This document shows positions 26,608 through 35,854 of a stretch of DNA of 64,000 bases, one piece after another. This DNA comes from Lachnospiraceae bacterium (GTDB taxonomy: Bacteria > Bacillota > Clostridia > Lachnospirales > Lachnospiraceae): NCBI GenBank assembly GCA_015057035.1, contig SVFC01000003.1:112845-176844 (forward strand), given 5' to 3'. The notes beneath the pieces are model-generated. The model did no database searches, had not been told where the DNA came from, and saw only the letters and a program-made list of their open reading frames with translations. Made by a program: the position numbers and the translations under genes. The stretch's first letter is position 1, and each line of letters starts with the position of its first letter.

Positions 26608-27249
26608 ATGAAAAAGAAAATTACAATACAGCAGATACTGGCTGCTCTTGTGGGGATTTTTTGCGTAAGTGTAGGAGTTGCTTTCAATAACTGTGCTGGT
26701 TGGGGAAATGATGCCATTGGAATGCTCTATGATGGAATTCGCGTAGCGTTTGGAATGACATCAGAACAACTGGGAATGGCATCTAACGTGGTCAACATTT
26801 CTTTGACAGTGCTTTTATTCTTGCTGGCGAGAAAATACGTTAGTATTGGAACCTTTGTGTATCTGCTTCCTTATGGCTTTTTTGTAAGCATAGGGACAAC
26901 ACTGTATCCAATGATTTTTGCATCAGATATGACATTGGTGCGTATTCTTGGCAGTGTGGTGGGATGTGTTTTGTTATGCTTTGGCGTGGCAATCTACATT
27001 GTACTTGATATCGGCGTAGACCCATTTACGGGGATCGTTCTGTTTTTTGCAGATATCACAAAGAAAGAGTATCGAATCATCAAAATTATATTTGACTTAA
27101 CATTAATTGTAATCGGTGCAATTCTCGGTGGAAAACTGGGAGCTGTTACACTGATTACAGCGATTGCGGTAGGACCAACCATTCAGTTTTTTGCAGGCTT
27201 GATACGTAGATGGCGTTGGTTTATGGTGCACATTAAGGGGGAATGCTGA
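26608..27249 (+). CDS. YczE/YitT-like integral membrane protein
   Basis: 213 residues with five or six hydrophobic segments, including NNCAGWGNDAIGML near residue 27 and GVDPFTGI near residue 130. These glycine/Asp-containing loops are typical of the YczE/YyaS/YitT membrane family. No substrate is known. It lies 12 bp after deoB and its stop overlaps the start of the Crp-type regulator (TGATG). Confidence 0.75.
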   Translation: MKKKITIQQILAALVGIFCVSVGVAFNNCAGWGNDAIGMLYDGIRVAFGMTSEQLGMASNVVNISLTVLLFLLARKYVSIGTFVYLLPYGFFVSIGTTLYPMIFASDMTLVRILGSVVGCVLLCFGVAIYIVLDIGVDPFTGIVLFFADITKKEYRIIKIIFDLTLIVIGAILGGKLGAVTLITAIAVGPTIQFFAGLIRRWRWFMVHIKGEC

Positions 27250-27986
27250 TGATATATCAGGAGATTACAGCCAGGCTGGAAGAAATCTGCAAGAGAATTC
27301 CAAGAGAGCAGGCGGAATATATAAAACAATATCTAACCAATGCACCTTACTGGGTGATTGAAACCATGCAGTTGGTAAAAAAAGATAAAAATGTGGTTTT
27401 TATCGAAGAAAATACTCCGGCTGACAACGTATACATTCTTTTAGAAGGAAGTATCCGTGCGGTGGACTATCGAGTAAAAGGTTTTGCTTTTGATTATATG
27501 CGTTTGGATGGTGTGAACATTGTGGGTTCTATGGAGTGTTATTTCCGTATTCCGGATTATATGACTACACTCGTTACCACAACACCATGTACTTTCCTTA
27601 TTATTTCCCGTAAGAATTACGAGAAATGGATCTGGGATGATAAAAATGCATTACAGATGGATGTGGCTTCCATGGGGGCATACCTGATGGAGCAGACACG
27701 TGTGAATCGATTGTTCTTGTTTTTACAGGGCACAGACCGATTCCTGTATATGTTTGCAAAAAACTATGAAAAGAGTCAGAGCAAAGGTGATTACTGTCTG
27801 GATATGAGCCGACAGGAGCTGGCGGAACGAAGTGGATTTAGTATCAAAACAGTAAACCGTTCTGTAAAGAAGATGGAAGAAGATGGTTTTATTTCCCGCA
27901 AGGGGCATAAGATTATCATCAGCCGTAAACAATATGAAATGATGAAGGAATATCTGGACGATATTTTGGATCAGACAAATGGATAG
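27249..27986 (+). CDS. Crp/Fnr-family transcriptional regulator
   Basis: 245 residues. N-terminal cyclic-nucleotide-binding-like beta roll (about 30-125, with ENTPADNVYILLEGSIRAV) and a C-terminal helix-turn-helix (about 175-225, LSRQELAERSGFSIKTVNRS). There is no N-terminal cysteine cluster, so an Fe-S Fnr-type oxygen sensor is unlikely. An in-frame ATG at 27243 sits too close to the RBS, while ATG 27249 is 7 nt after AAGGGGG and overlaps the previous stop. Its target could be the adjacent membrane or nucleoside genes, which is inference. Confidence 0.88.
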   Translation: MIYQEITARLEEICKRIPREQAEYIKQYLTNAPYWVIETMQLVKKDKNVVFIEENTPADNVYILLEGSIRAVDYRVKGFAFDYMRLDGVNIVGSMECYFRIPDYMTTLVTTTPCTFLIISRKNYEKWIWDDKNALQMDVASMGAYLMEQTRVNRLFLFLQGTDRFLYMFAKNYEKSQSKGDYCLDMSRQELAERSGFSIKTVNRSVKKMEEDGFISRKGHKIIISRKQYEMMKEYLDDILDQTNG

Positions 27987-27992
27987 GAGCGT

Positions 27993-28025
27993 GCCCAGAT
28001 GTCGTTAGATGTCTGGGCCTTTTTA
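27993..28025 (+). terminator. Intrinsic terminator after the nucleoside/Crp cluster
   Basis: GCCCAGA (27993-27999) pairs with TCTGGGC (28012-28018), followed by CTTTTT. Confidence 0.7.
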
Positions 28026-28175
28026 TATTTAAACATAGCGTTTTCATAACACAACCTTGACAAACTTAATTTTATCTTAAACCTATCTATAACCCCTAGA
28101 TTTTCAAAAAATGTTGTAATATACTGAATACAACTAGTAAATAAAAAATATATTTTACAAAGGAGAACAAAGGTT

Positions 28176-29711
28176 ATGGAAGAATTTTTAATCCCAGCAG
28201 CAATCGTGCTTGCAGCTATCATTTTGGTTATCATTTTCCTCTGCAGCATCTACAAAGTAGCAGATGTTGACAAGGCGCTTATCATCACTGGTGGTAAGGA
28301 ACCAGTAATTAAGGTATCTGGTGGTAGTTTCGTAATTCCAATCTTTAGAAAAGCATCTTACTTCGATTTATGTATGCTTACTGTATTTACAGATGGAGAC
28401 GAAATCAAAACTAAGACCTCCGTTCCAATTATCGTTGACTGGACAGCGCAGATTCGTCCAAATACAAAAGACACATCAATCCTGAAAAAGGCTATCGTAT
28501 CCTTTAAAGAACGTGGTCAGCAGGGTATCATTGATGACGTAAAATTAACCCTTATGGGTTCTGTACGAAGCGTAGTGGCAACTATGACACCAGAACAGGT
28601 ACAGAGTGACAAGGAAGCCTTCAAGGAAGAAATCATCAAATCTGTTAGTGATGAATTAGCGGATATGGGTCTTGAACTTGTATCTCTTAACATTCAGGAT
28701 ATCACTGATAAGTACGGATACTACGATGACATCGCAGCTATCGACCGCGAAGAAAAGAGAAAAGAAGCAGAAAAAGTTCGTGCAACAGCAAACCAGCAGA
28801 TTCGTCAGCAGAACGCTGAATCTGAAAAAGCTGCAAAACAGAGCGAACTTGATACAGAACTTCAGATTGCAGAAAAGAACAGAGATAACAGCTTGAAGAA
28901 AGCAGAATTCAAAGCGGAAACAGACAAGGCAAATGCCGATGCTGAAATCGCTGGTGAACTTCAGAGAACTGTTCGTATGCAGGAAGTTACTGAGCAGCAA
29001 GGTAAGGTTGAAATCGTTCGTCAGGAACAGGCAAACCTTGCAGCAATGAAAGAGAAAGAAGTTATTAAGACCAAAGCCGAAGCAGACAAAGTTAAGGCTG
29101 AGATTAAAGCTCAGGAAGAAGCTAACGTTGCAACTATCAACGCAAAAGCAACTGCTCAGGTTTTAGAAGAAGAAGCTCGTGGTAAAGCGAAAGCTGTGGA
29201 AACAGAAGCAAATGCATCTGCAAACGCAACTCGCGTTAAGGGTGAGACTGAAGCGGAAATTATCACTAAGAAGGGTCTTGCAGAAGCGGAAGCAGTAAAA
29301 GCGAAATTATTAGCAGAAGCAGAAGGTGAAAAAGCCCTTGCTGCAGCTCGTGCTTCTAACGAAAAGGTTAACTTCGAAATTGAAAAACTCAAAATCGAAG
29401 CAAATGCCCGTATTGAAATTGCTACTAAGACAGCTCAAATTATGGCTGAAATCGGTAAGAACGCTGAATTCGTTAACATCGGTGGAACTGGTGTAAATGG
29501 TCAGACAGGTAACGTGTTACTTGACACATTAGCAGGCGTTCCTGGTCTTATGAAGACTTTGGACGCAGAAAACCAGGCGTTAAATGGAAAGTCATTTAAT
29601 GAAGAATTGAATGCACTTGTAGCTGCGATTGCAGATCCAGTTAAGGGAGTACTTTCTACAAGTACAACTACAAATACCACAATTAATGAAGCTGATAAAC
29701 CAGTTGAGTAA
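28176..29711 (+). CDS. Flotillin-like SPFH/band-7 membrane scaffold protein
   Basis: 511 residues. One N-terminal membrane helix (about 7-28), an SPFH domain (about 30-200), then a long Ala/Glu/Lys-rich coiled-coil region (about 190-440) with many EAEA-type repeats, and a Gly/Asn-containing tail. This is the layout of FloT-type flotillins, which organise membrane microdomains. The usual partner gene of NfeD type is absent next to it. It stands alone between two terminators. Confidence 0.92.
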   Translation: MEEFLIPAAIVLAAIILVIIFLCSIYKVADVDKALIITGGKEPVIKVSGGSFVIPIFRKASYFDLCMLTVFTDGDEIKTKTSVPIIVDWTAQIRPNTKDTSILKKAIVSFKERGQQGIIDDVKLTLMGSVRSVVATMTPEQVQSDKEAFKEEIIKSVSDELADMGLELVSLNIQDITDKYGYYDDIAAIDREEKRKEAEKVRATANQQIRQQNAESEKAAKQSELDTELQIAEKNRDNSLKKAEFKAETDKANADAEIAGELQRTVRMQEVTEQQGKVEIVRQEQANLAAMKEKEVIKTKAEADKVKAEIKAQEEANVATINAKATAQVLEEEARGKAKAVETEANASANATRVKGETEAEIITKKGLAEAEAVKAKLLAEAEGEKALAAARASNEKVNFEIEKLKIEANARIEIATKTAQIMAEIGKNAEFVNIGGTGVNGQTGNVLLDTLAGVPGLMKTLDAENQALNGKSFNEELNALVAAIADPVKGVLSTSTTTNTTINEADKPVE

Positions 29712-29738
29712 TTCATTGAATCTTTAAGTGTAAAAAAG

Positions 29739-29782
29739 ACCACTAGGGTTAGAGGGAAACTCTAATTTCTAGTGGTTTTTTT
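29739..29782 (+). terminator. Two-part stem terminator after the flotillin gene
   Basis: ACCACTAG (29739-29746) pairs with CTAGTGGT (29769-29776), and an inner stem TTAGAG / CTCTAA closes a GGAAA loop. A run of seven T follows. Confidence 0.85.
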
Positions 29783-29844
29783 ATGAAGTTACATTTTGAG
29801 GCGAAAAAGTGTAATCGAACAGTATATTTCGCGACGAAAAAGTG

Positions 29845-29873
29845 TTGAAACCCGCCAGGTTTTACCGTATAAT
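29845..29873 (+). promoter_or_regulatory. lepA promoter
   Basis: TTGAAA (29845-29850), 17-bp spacer, TATAAT (29868-29873), about 60 bp before the lepA start. Confidence 0.65.
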
Positions 29874-29934
29874 ATCCTAGGATTATTCCGCATTTTGATG
29901 TGTGAATGTAAGTAGAAAGAAACGAGGACACTAT

Positions 29935-31749
29935 ATGTCAATAAATCAGGATAAAATTCGTAATTTTTGTATTATCGCCCATATCGACCACGGCAAATCT
30001 ACTCTGGCAGACCGTATCATTGAAAAAACAGGTACGCTGACAGAGCGTGAGATGCAGGCCCAGGTATTGGATAATATGGACTTGGAACGTGAGCGTGGTA
30101 TCACCATTAAGTCTCAGGCGGTTCGTATTATTTATAAAGCGAAAAATGGAGAAGAATATACCTTCAACTTAATCGATACTCCAGGTCACGTAGACTTTAA
30201 CTATGAGGTATCCAGAAGTCTTGCGGCATGTGATGGTGCAATTCTTGTAGTTGATGCGGCTCAGGGTGTGGAAGCACAGACCTTGGCAAACGTATATCTT
30301 GCGCTTGACCATAACCTGGATGTTTTCCCAGTTATCAATAAAATCGACCTTCCATCTGCAAGACCAGAGGAAGTATGTCAGGAAATCGAAGATGTAATTG
30401 GTATTGAGGCTATGGATGCTCCACGTATTTCAGCGAAGACAGGTCTTAATATTGAAGACGTATTAGAGCAGATTGTGGAAAAGATCCCTGCTCCAACAGG
30501 TGATCCAGAAGCACCACTGAAGGCTTTGATTTTTGATGCCTTATATGACTCTTATAAGGGTGTTATGGTATTCTGTCGTATCAAAGAAGGAACTATCAAA
30601 GTTGGTGACCCAATTAAGATGATGGCAACAGGTGCGTCTGCACAGGTTGTAGAAGTAGGATATTTTGGCGCGGGACAGTTTATTCCTTGTGGAGAATTAT
30701 CTGCCGGAATGGTAGGATATTTTACTGCAAGCATCAAAAACGTAGCAGACACTCGTGTGGGTGATACGGTAACCAATGCCAGCCGTCCATGTACAGAAGC
30801 TCTTCCGGGATATAAGAAGGTAAACCCAATGGTTTACTGTGGTATTTATCCAGCAGATTCTGCCAGATATCCAGACCTTCGTGATGCGTTGGAAAAATTA
30901 CAGATTAACGATGCATCTCTACATTTTGAACCTGAAACTTCATTGGCATTGGGCTTTGGTTTCCGTTGTGGTTTCCTTGGACTCCTGCATCTGGAAATTA
31001 TTCAGGAACGTTTGGAGAGAGAGTTCGACCTTGACTTGGTAACAACAGCACCAGGCGTAATTTACAAGGTATATAAGACTAATGGCGAGATGATTGACTT
31101 GACTAACCCATCCAACTTGCCAGACCCATCCGAAATCGAATATATGGAAGAACCATATGTATCTGCGGAGATTATGGTAACTAAGGATTATGTTGGTTCT
31201 ATTATGAGTCTCTGCCAGGAACGACGTGGTATCTATATTGGAATGGAATACATTGAAGAGACAAGAGCACTTCTCAAATACGATTTACCACTGAACGAAA
31301 TCATTTACGATTTCTTCGATGCGTTAAAATCCCGTTCCCGTGGATACGCATCTTTTGACTATGAGTTAAAAGGCTATCAGCGTTCTGAACTTGTAAAATT
31401 AGATATCCTGATTAACCATGAAATGATGGACGCATTATCCTTTATCGTATTCAAAGAAAATGCTTACGAGAGAGGACGTAGAATGTGTGAGCGTCTTAAG
31501 GAAGAAATTCCAAGACATCTTTTCGAGATTCCAATTCAGGCGGCAGTTGGTGGCAAGATTATTGCCCGTGAAACTGTTAAGGCTATGAGAAAAGACGTTC
31601 TTGCAAAATGTTACGGTGGTGATATTTCACGTAAGAGAAAACTTCTGGAGAAACAGAAGGAAGGTAAGAAGAGAATGCGTCAGGTTGGAAACGTAGAGAT
31701 TCCACAGGAAGCATTTATGAGCGTTCTGAAGTTGGATGAGGACCGCTAG
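29935..31749 (+). CDS. lepA: Translation elongation factor 4 (EF-4)
   Basis: Ribosome-associated GTPase able to back-translocate or remodel stalled ribosomes. GTPase G1 motif AHIDHGKST near residue 11, DTPGHVDF (G3), NKIDL (G4), then EF-G-like domains and the LepA-specific C-terminal domain ([20 protein letters not shown]). The open frame begins at 29902, but ATG 29935 has CGAGGA upstream and the standard N-terminus. 604 residues. hemW follows after 37 bp, a common pairing in Bacillota. Confidence 0.97.
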   Translation: MSINQDKIRNFCIIAHIDHGKSTLADRIIEKTGTLTEREMQAQVLDNMDLERERGITIKSQAVRIIYKAKNGEEYTFNLIDTPGHVDFNYEVSRSLAACDGAILVVDAAQGVEAQTLANVYLALDHNLDVFPVINKIDLPSARPEEVCQEIEDVIGIEAMDAPRISAKTGLNIEDVLEQIVEKIPAPTGDPEAPLKALIFDALYDSYKGVMVFCRIKEGTIKVGDPIKMMATGASAQVVEVGYFGAGQFIPCGELSAGMVGYFTASIKNVADTRVGDTVTNASRPCTEALPGYKKVNPMVYCGIYPADSARYPDLRDALEKLQINDASLHFEPETSLALGFGFRCGFLGLLHLEIIQERLEREFDLDLVTTAPGVIYKVYKTNGEMIDLTNPSNLPDPSEIEYMEEPYVSAEIMVTKDYVGSIMSLCQERRGIYIGMEYIEETRALLKYDLPLNEIIYDFFDALKSRSRGYASFDYELKGYQRSELVKLDILINHEMMDALSFIVFKENAYERGRRMCERLKEEIPRHLFEIPIQAAVGGKIIARETVKAMRKDVLAKCYGGDISRKRKLLEKQKEGKKRMRQVGNVEIPQEAFMSVLKLDEDR

Positions 31750-31786
31750 TTAGTAGAATATAACAAATATGAAGGAGGACAAGAGT

Positions 31787-33010
31787 ATGAAGTACATGCA
31801 ACTTTACGTGCACATTCCGTTTTGCGTAAAAAAATGCAGTTACTGTGATTTCTTGTCCTTTTCTTGTGATGAGAGAACACAGATTGAATATGCAGATGCT
31901 CTGATTCGTGAGATTCAGTTTTATGGACCACAGTGTCGTGAATATGTAGTCAACACCATTTACATTGGTGGTGGAACCCCAAGTTGGTTGAACGAAGACA
32001 AAATGGTAGAGATTATGAACACCATTTATGAGAATTTTCAGGTGCTTGAAGATGCGGAGATTTCCATGGAATGTAATCCGGGGACGGTAACTGCTTCAAA
32101 ACTTCGAAAATATCGTATGGCAGGCATTAATCGTCTTAGCATTGGATTACAGTCAGCGGACAATGAAGAACTGAAGATTTTGGGCAGAATTCATACCTTT
32201 GAACAGTTTGTGAAGACTTATGAACTGGCAAAAGAAGCCGGATTTGCTAATATTAACGTGGATTTGATTAGTGGAATCCCATATCAGACCACAGAGAAGT
32301 TCTTAAAAACCTTGCAAAAGGTAGTTTGGCTCAAACCAAATCATATATCTGCTTATTCATTAATCATCGAAAAAGGTACTCCGTTCTATGAGACCTATAA
32401 GTTTGATGCAGTACGCCAGGAGGCGGGAATGCCTACAGAAGTTCTGCCAAATGAAGATGAGGTTTATCGCATTTATAAATTGACACAGGATTATCTGGCA
32501 CGGGCAGGATATCAACAGTATGAGATTTCGAACTTTGCCCAGCCTGGATTTGAGTGTGAGCATAATATTGGCTACTGGACCCGTCGTAATTATCTGGGAT
32601 TAGGCTTAGGTGCCGCTTCGCTTATAGAAAATGTGCGCTATACGAATACGACAGATTTGTATGAGTATATAGATGGAAGTAAGAATATTTCTGCGAAAAT
32701 GTTTGAACAGGAAGAAAACTGTGGAGCGACGCAAGCTAGAGGCACGAATTTGAATGTTTATGCGGGGATAGTTTCCCGCAAAGCCCAGATGGAAGAATTT
32801 ATGTTCTTGGGGCTTCGTATGAATGAAGGTGTTACAAGAGATCGTTTCTTAAGAGAGTTTGGCATTCCGATTGATGGTATCTATCGTGATGTCTTAGAGC
32901 GAATGAAAGAGGAAGACTTATTATCTGTAGAAAATGGACAAATCCGTCTGACAGATCGCGGTATGGATTTGGGAAACTATGTTATGAGTCAGTTTTTGAT
33001 TGAAGAATAA
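31787..33010 (+). CDS. hemW: Radical SAM haem chaperone HemW
   Basis: 407 residues. Radical SAM cluster motif C-x3-C-x2-C at Cys13, Cys17, Cys20 (CVKKCSYC), then the GGGTPSWL and ECNPGT blocks of the family. It has the short cysteine motif of HemW rather than the extra cysteine used by the oxygen-independent coproporphyrinogen oxidase HemN. HemW proteins bind haem and are thought to deliver it. ATG 31769 is in frame, but 31787 has AAGGAGG at 8 nt. About residues 285-310 is a linker less typical of the family. Confidence 0.92.
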   Translation: MKYMQLYVHIPFCVKKCSYCDFLSFSCDERTQIEYADALIREIQFYGPQCREYVVNTIYIGGGTPSWLNEDKMVEIMNTIYENFQVLEDAEISMECNPGTVTASKLRKYRMAGINRLSIGLQSADNEELKILGRIHTFEQFVKTYELAKEAGFANINVDLISGIPYQTTEKFLKTLQKVVWLKPNHISAYSLIIEKGTPFYETYKFDAVRQEAGMPTEVLPNEDEVYRIYKLTQDYLARAGYQQYEISNFAQPGFECEHNIGYWTRRNYLGLGLGAASLIENVRYTNTTDLYEYIDGSKNISAKMFEQEENCGATQARGTNLNVYAGIVSRKAQMEEFMFLGLRMNEGVTRDRFLREFGIPIDGIYRDVLERMKEEDLLSVENGQIRLTDRGMDLGNYVMSQFLIEE

Positions 33011-33047
33011 AATTGCCAGCTATTCAACAGAATAGCCGGCAATTTTT
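33009..33047. terminator. Bidirectional terminator between hemW and sfsA
   Basis: AAAATTGCC with its complement (33009-33017 / 33038-33046) plus an inner GCTATT/AATAGC stem, with T and A runs on the two sides. It contains the sfsA stop codon. Confidence 0.8.
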
Positions 33048-33685
33048 AATTCGTCTTCTTTTATTTCACAGCAGAGATAATATATTTTTACTCCAACTGC
33101 TTTGGCTTCTTCTAAAGCCACTGCAAACTCAGGATGTGTTGCCTTATTTGGCAACACTTTTTTGATTCCAGGCATTTGAATGACAAATGCAATGGAGCAG
33201 TGATAGCCCTGTCTGGTAGCTTCAGTTAATTCTCGGAGGTGTTTGACTCCACGTTCGGTTGGAGCGTCTGGGAAATATCCCATTCCGTCGATTTCAAGAG
33301 TACAGCCTTTTACTTCCATTAGATATTTGTCACTACCTTTTTCCATATAGAAGTCCACACGGGAGTTGCCGTATTTATATTCGGGCTTGATGAAGTCGTA
33401 GCCTTGTGTCTGTAGCCATTCACTTACAACTTTGTTCGGCGCCTGGCTATCCATATTGATGAGGCCCAGGCCTTCTTTGTAGACTGCGATTAAATCATAT
33501 TTGGTTTTGCGCGCTGGATTGTCGGAAACTTCCAGAATTACTTTGACGCCAGGAAGTAACAACTCTTTGCAACGCCCAGTATTTTTTACATGGACAGTTT
33601 CTAATATTCCATCAATCCAAACCTGAGCAATGAAGCGGTTTGGGCGATTGTCAAAAACTCCAGAAATAATGTGTTTGTATTGCAT
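33020..33685 (-). CDS. sfsA: SfsA family protein
   Basis: 221 residues. N-terminal OB-like part (FIAQVWIDGILETVHVKNTGRCKELL) and the nuclease-like C-terminal part with SRVDFYM, LMEVKGCTL and FPDAPTERG, the SfsA signatures. It was named for sugar fermentation stimulation in Escherichia coli and binds DNA non-specifically; its true role is unclear. Single gene, convergent with hemW. Confidence 0.95.
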   Translation of the reverse strand: MQYKHIISGVFDNRPNRFIAQVWIDGILETVHVKNTGRCKELLLPGVKVILEVSDNPARKTKYDLIAVYKEGLGLINMDSQAPNKVVSEWLQTQGYDFIKPEYKYGNSRVDFYMEKGSDKYLMEVKGCTLEIDGMGYFPDAPTERGVKHLRELTEATRQGYHCSIAFVIQMPGIKKVLPNKATHPEFAVALEEAKAVGVKIYYLCCEIKEDELKIAGYSVE

Positions 33686-33766
33686 AGCGTTCTCCTGTTG
33701 GTAAAAATCTATAAGAATTATAACATATTTGCCTTTGAAAGAAATACTAAGTTCTGTCTGCGATGC

Positions 33767-33795
33767 TTGATTTTGTGAGAAAGGAAGAGTACAAT
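33767..33795 (+). promoter_or_regulatory. Predicted promoter of the lipoprotein gene
   Basis: TTGATT (33767-33772), 17-bp spacer, TACAAT (33790-33795), about 35 bp before the start codon. Confidence 0.5.
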
Positions 33796-33831
33796 ATTGT
33801 TATATTCTTAACGAATTTATAGGAGGTAGGT

Positions 33832-34419
33832 ATGAAAAGAAAATTATTATTATTTGTTCTTACGTTTGTAATGATGTTTTCTATGGTGGGGTGTGAACCA
33901 AGCGATTCGAATGATCGTGAGGATTCAGAACAGGTAGAAGACTCAAAAGACGACAAAGAGGATGACAAGAAAGACTCCGAAAAGGAATCGGAAAAAGTGA
34001 CAAAAGGAACCTTAACAATTTCTGTGCCTGATGGTTTTGTAAAATCTGAAACAGCAGGAGTAATTACCTATAGCAAGGAAAATGTGGGCTCTAATATTGT
34101 TATTAACAAGACAATCAATGACGGTTCCCTTAAAAAGGTAACTGCAGATTCCTTCTTGCCAGTATTGGATGCGCAGTTAGAAAGTGCCTTTGGAGCAGAG
34201 CTTACTTTAAATCTTGTAAAAGAACAGAAGATTGAAGTCGATGGACATGCAGGATTTATGTATTCATTCTCATATACGGTTTTCGAAGTGAAAGTTGTAC
34301 AGACGCAGTACATCTTTGAAAATGATGATGTATATGAATTTATTACATTTACAGACATTACCTCAGAAGGTTATACAGCCGCATTTGACGATTGTGCAAA
34401 AAATATTTCTTATAAATAA
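33832..34419 (+). CDS. Putative lipoprotein of unknown function
   Basis: 195 residues. Lipoprotein signal ending MVGC (Cys21), then a very acidic, Asp/Glu/Lys/Ser-rich linker (about 24-55), then a globular domain of about 135 residues beginning TLTISVPDGFV. The strand pattern is reminiscent of PsbP/DUF1795-like extracellular domains, but I cannot assign it. RBS TAGGAGGTAGG, own promoter and terminator, so it is a single-gene unit. Confidence 0.75.
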   Translation: MKRKLLLFVLTFVMMFSMVGCEPSDSNDREDSEQVEDSKDDKEDDKKDSEKESEKVTKGTLTISVPDGFVKSETAGVITYSKENVGSNIVINKTINDGSLKKVTADSFLPVLDAQLESAFGAELTLNLVKEQKIEVDGHAGFMYSFSYTVFEVKVVQTQYIFENDDVYEFITFTDITSEGYTAAFDDCAKNISYK

Positions 34420-34441
34420 TTTTTAATAAGATTATAAAATT

Positions 34442-34480
34442 AACAGGTTGTTGTTCAAAAAGAGCAACAACCTGTTTTTT
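34442..34480. terminator. Bidirectional terminator between the lipoprotein and phosphoesterase genes
   Basis: 12-bp stem AACAGGTTGTTG (34442-34453) with CAACAACCTGTT (34465-34476) and a T-run. It touches the stop codon of the convergent phosphoesterase gene. Confidence 0.85.
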
Positions 34481-35759
34481 AGTTTAATCTAATGGTAATA
34501 CTGCGATTATCTGTTTGGCTTTCCACTATCATAGATTCGATATATCTCAAAATAAAAGAATCAGTTTGTTCACGCCACAAAGCAAGGCCTGTTTCAAACT
34601 CTTTTTCCACGATAGGATTTCCTGAAAAATATGCGGAGTTAATCTTAGAATAGGTTTCTGCCAAAAGTTCAATCTCTGCCTGCGACAGGCTACTCTCTGA
34701 AAAAGCGTTATAGGTTTGTGCTTTTGCGACTCCTTCAAAATAAGTGCGACAATATTCCTTATAGTTTAATAAATCCGGATTCGTCCAATTCTGAGATTTT
34801 GCATAATCTTCTACATCAGTAGAGTGGGTGGAGTAATCTATGGTTTTTCCGTTATAAACTATTTTTCCGTAATTGGAATCAGGTACGGCGAGTGATCCAA
34901 CTGCGATTTCAGGAATCTTATCCTGCACAATGCTTTGCACATGAATGTGTCCGCTGATATTTACGGCTACGTCGTATTTTTCGTACAGTTCGTACAATTC
35001 GTCCGCATTGTAAAACTGATAGGTAAAATACAGCAAAGGGCTGTGGATATGAAGATTCTGATGAGAAACCGAGATTACGTCTGCACCTGCCAGTTTGGCG
35101 GAGCGAAGTTCTGCTTCCAGCCAGGTTAGGGTATCCGGATGTACCTGGCCTTTGACGCTGGTGTTAGTATCAAGCATTATAATACGAAGATATGGTGATA
35201 CTTCATAGATATAACTGCAAGAGGCGGAGTCGCGACTCAAGGCCTGTTTTAGTCCAAAGTTTTCGTAACACTCACCAAAGCTATTGGCAAAGAGAGATTC
35301 TGTTAGAGTTGGCTCAGGTTTTGTGGAATAGTCATAAGAAGAGCTGCCAACATCATGGTTCCCTGGAATGACCAGTACCTGAACGCCTGCATTCTGTACG
35401 GCATCTAACTTTTTTGCCATCTCTTCGTGGCTTTTTACGTCTCCATTTAGAGTCAGGTCGCCACTTAAAATCAAAAGGTTTGGTTTTTGTTCCAGAACCT
35501 CTGCGAGAAATGCGTCAAAATACTCATTGGAATAATGGGTTAGTTTCCCATCAAATGCGGCAGATGGCTCATAGAAGAAATCGCCTGTGTATTCTTTTGC
35601 CAAAAGGTGCATATCGGTGGCAATCATTATGGCTATAGGTGGTTGGGATTGTTTCTGCCACTGGTGGAATAACTTCATTCCCAATAAGCCCAGAATGACA
35701 ACAAGCATCACTAATATAGGAATAGATCTATATTTTTTGGAAAAAATCTTTTTTAACAT
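34479..35759 (-). CDS. Membrane-anchored metallophosphoesterase
   Basis: 426 residues. One N-terminal membrane helix (about 13-33), then a calcineurin-like phosphoesterase domain facing outside. All metal-binding blocks are visible in order: ATDMHL, SGDLT, PGNHD, VSHQNLH and SGHIH. The substrate is unknown; nucleotide, phospholipid-derivative or wall-polymer phosphoesters are all possible. No operon partner: it is divergent from the MATE gene and convergent with the lipoprotein gene. Confidence 0.9.
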   Translation of the reverse strand: MLKKIFSKKYRSIPILVMLVVILGLLGMKLFHQWQKQSQPPIAIMIATDMHLLAKEYTGDFFYEPSAAFDGKLTHYSNEYFDAFLAEVLEQKPNLLILSGDLTLNGDVKSHEEMAKKLDAVQNAGVQVLVIPGNHDVGSSSYDYSTKPEPTLTESLFANSFGECYENFGLKQALSRDSASCSYIYEVSPYLRIIMLDTNTSVKGQVHPDTLTWLEAELRSAKLAGADVISVSHQNLHIHSPLLYFTYQFYNADELYELYEKYDVAVNISGHIHVQSIVQDKIPEIAVGSLAVPDSNYGKIVYNGKTIDYSTHSTDVEDYAKSQNWTNPDLLNYKEYCRTYFEGVAKAQTYNAFSESSLSQAEIELLAETYSKINSAYFSGNPIVEKEFETGLALWREQTDSFILRYIESMIVESQTDNRSITIRLN

Positions 35760-35854
35760 ACTTGCAAACCTCGCTCAAATTGTATAAAATCATTTAACTA
35801 GATTATGAATGGAAAATCGAATTTTTGCAACAATGGATTGCATAGGAGGAGTAT

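Noticed and set aside
28656..29000. Phe/Cys-rich minus-strand frame opposite the flotillin coiled coil
   Set aside because: The composition is the mirror of the Ala/Glu/Lys repeats of the plus-strand gene, with no RBS.
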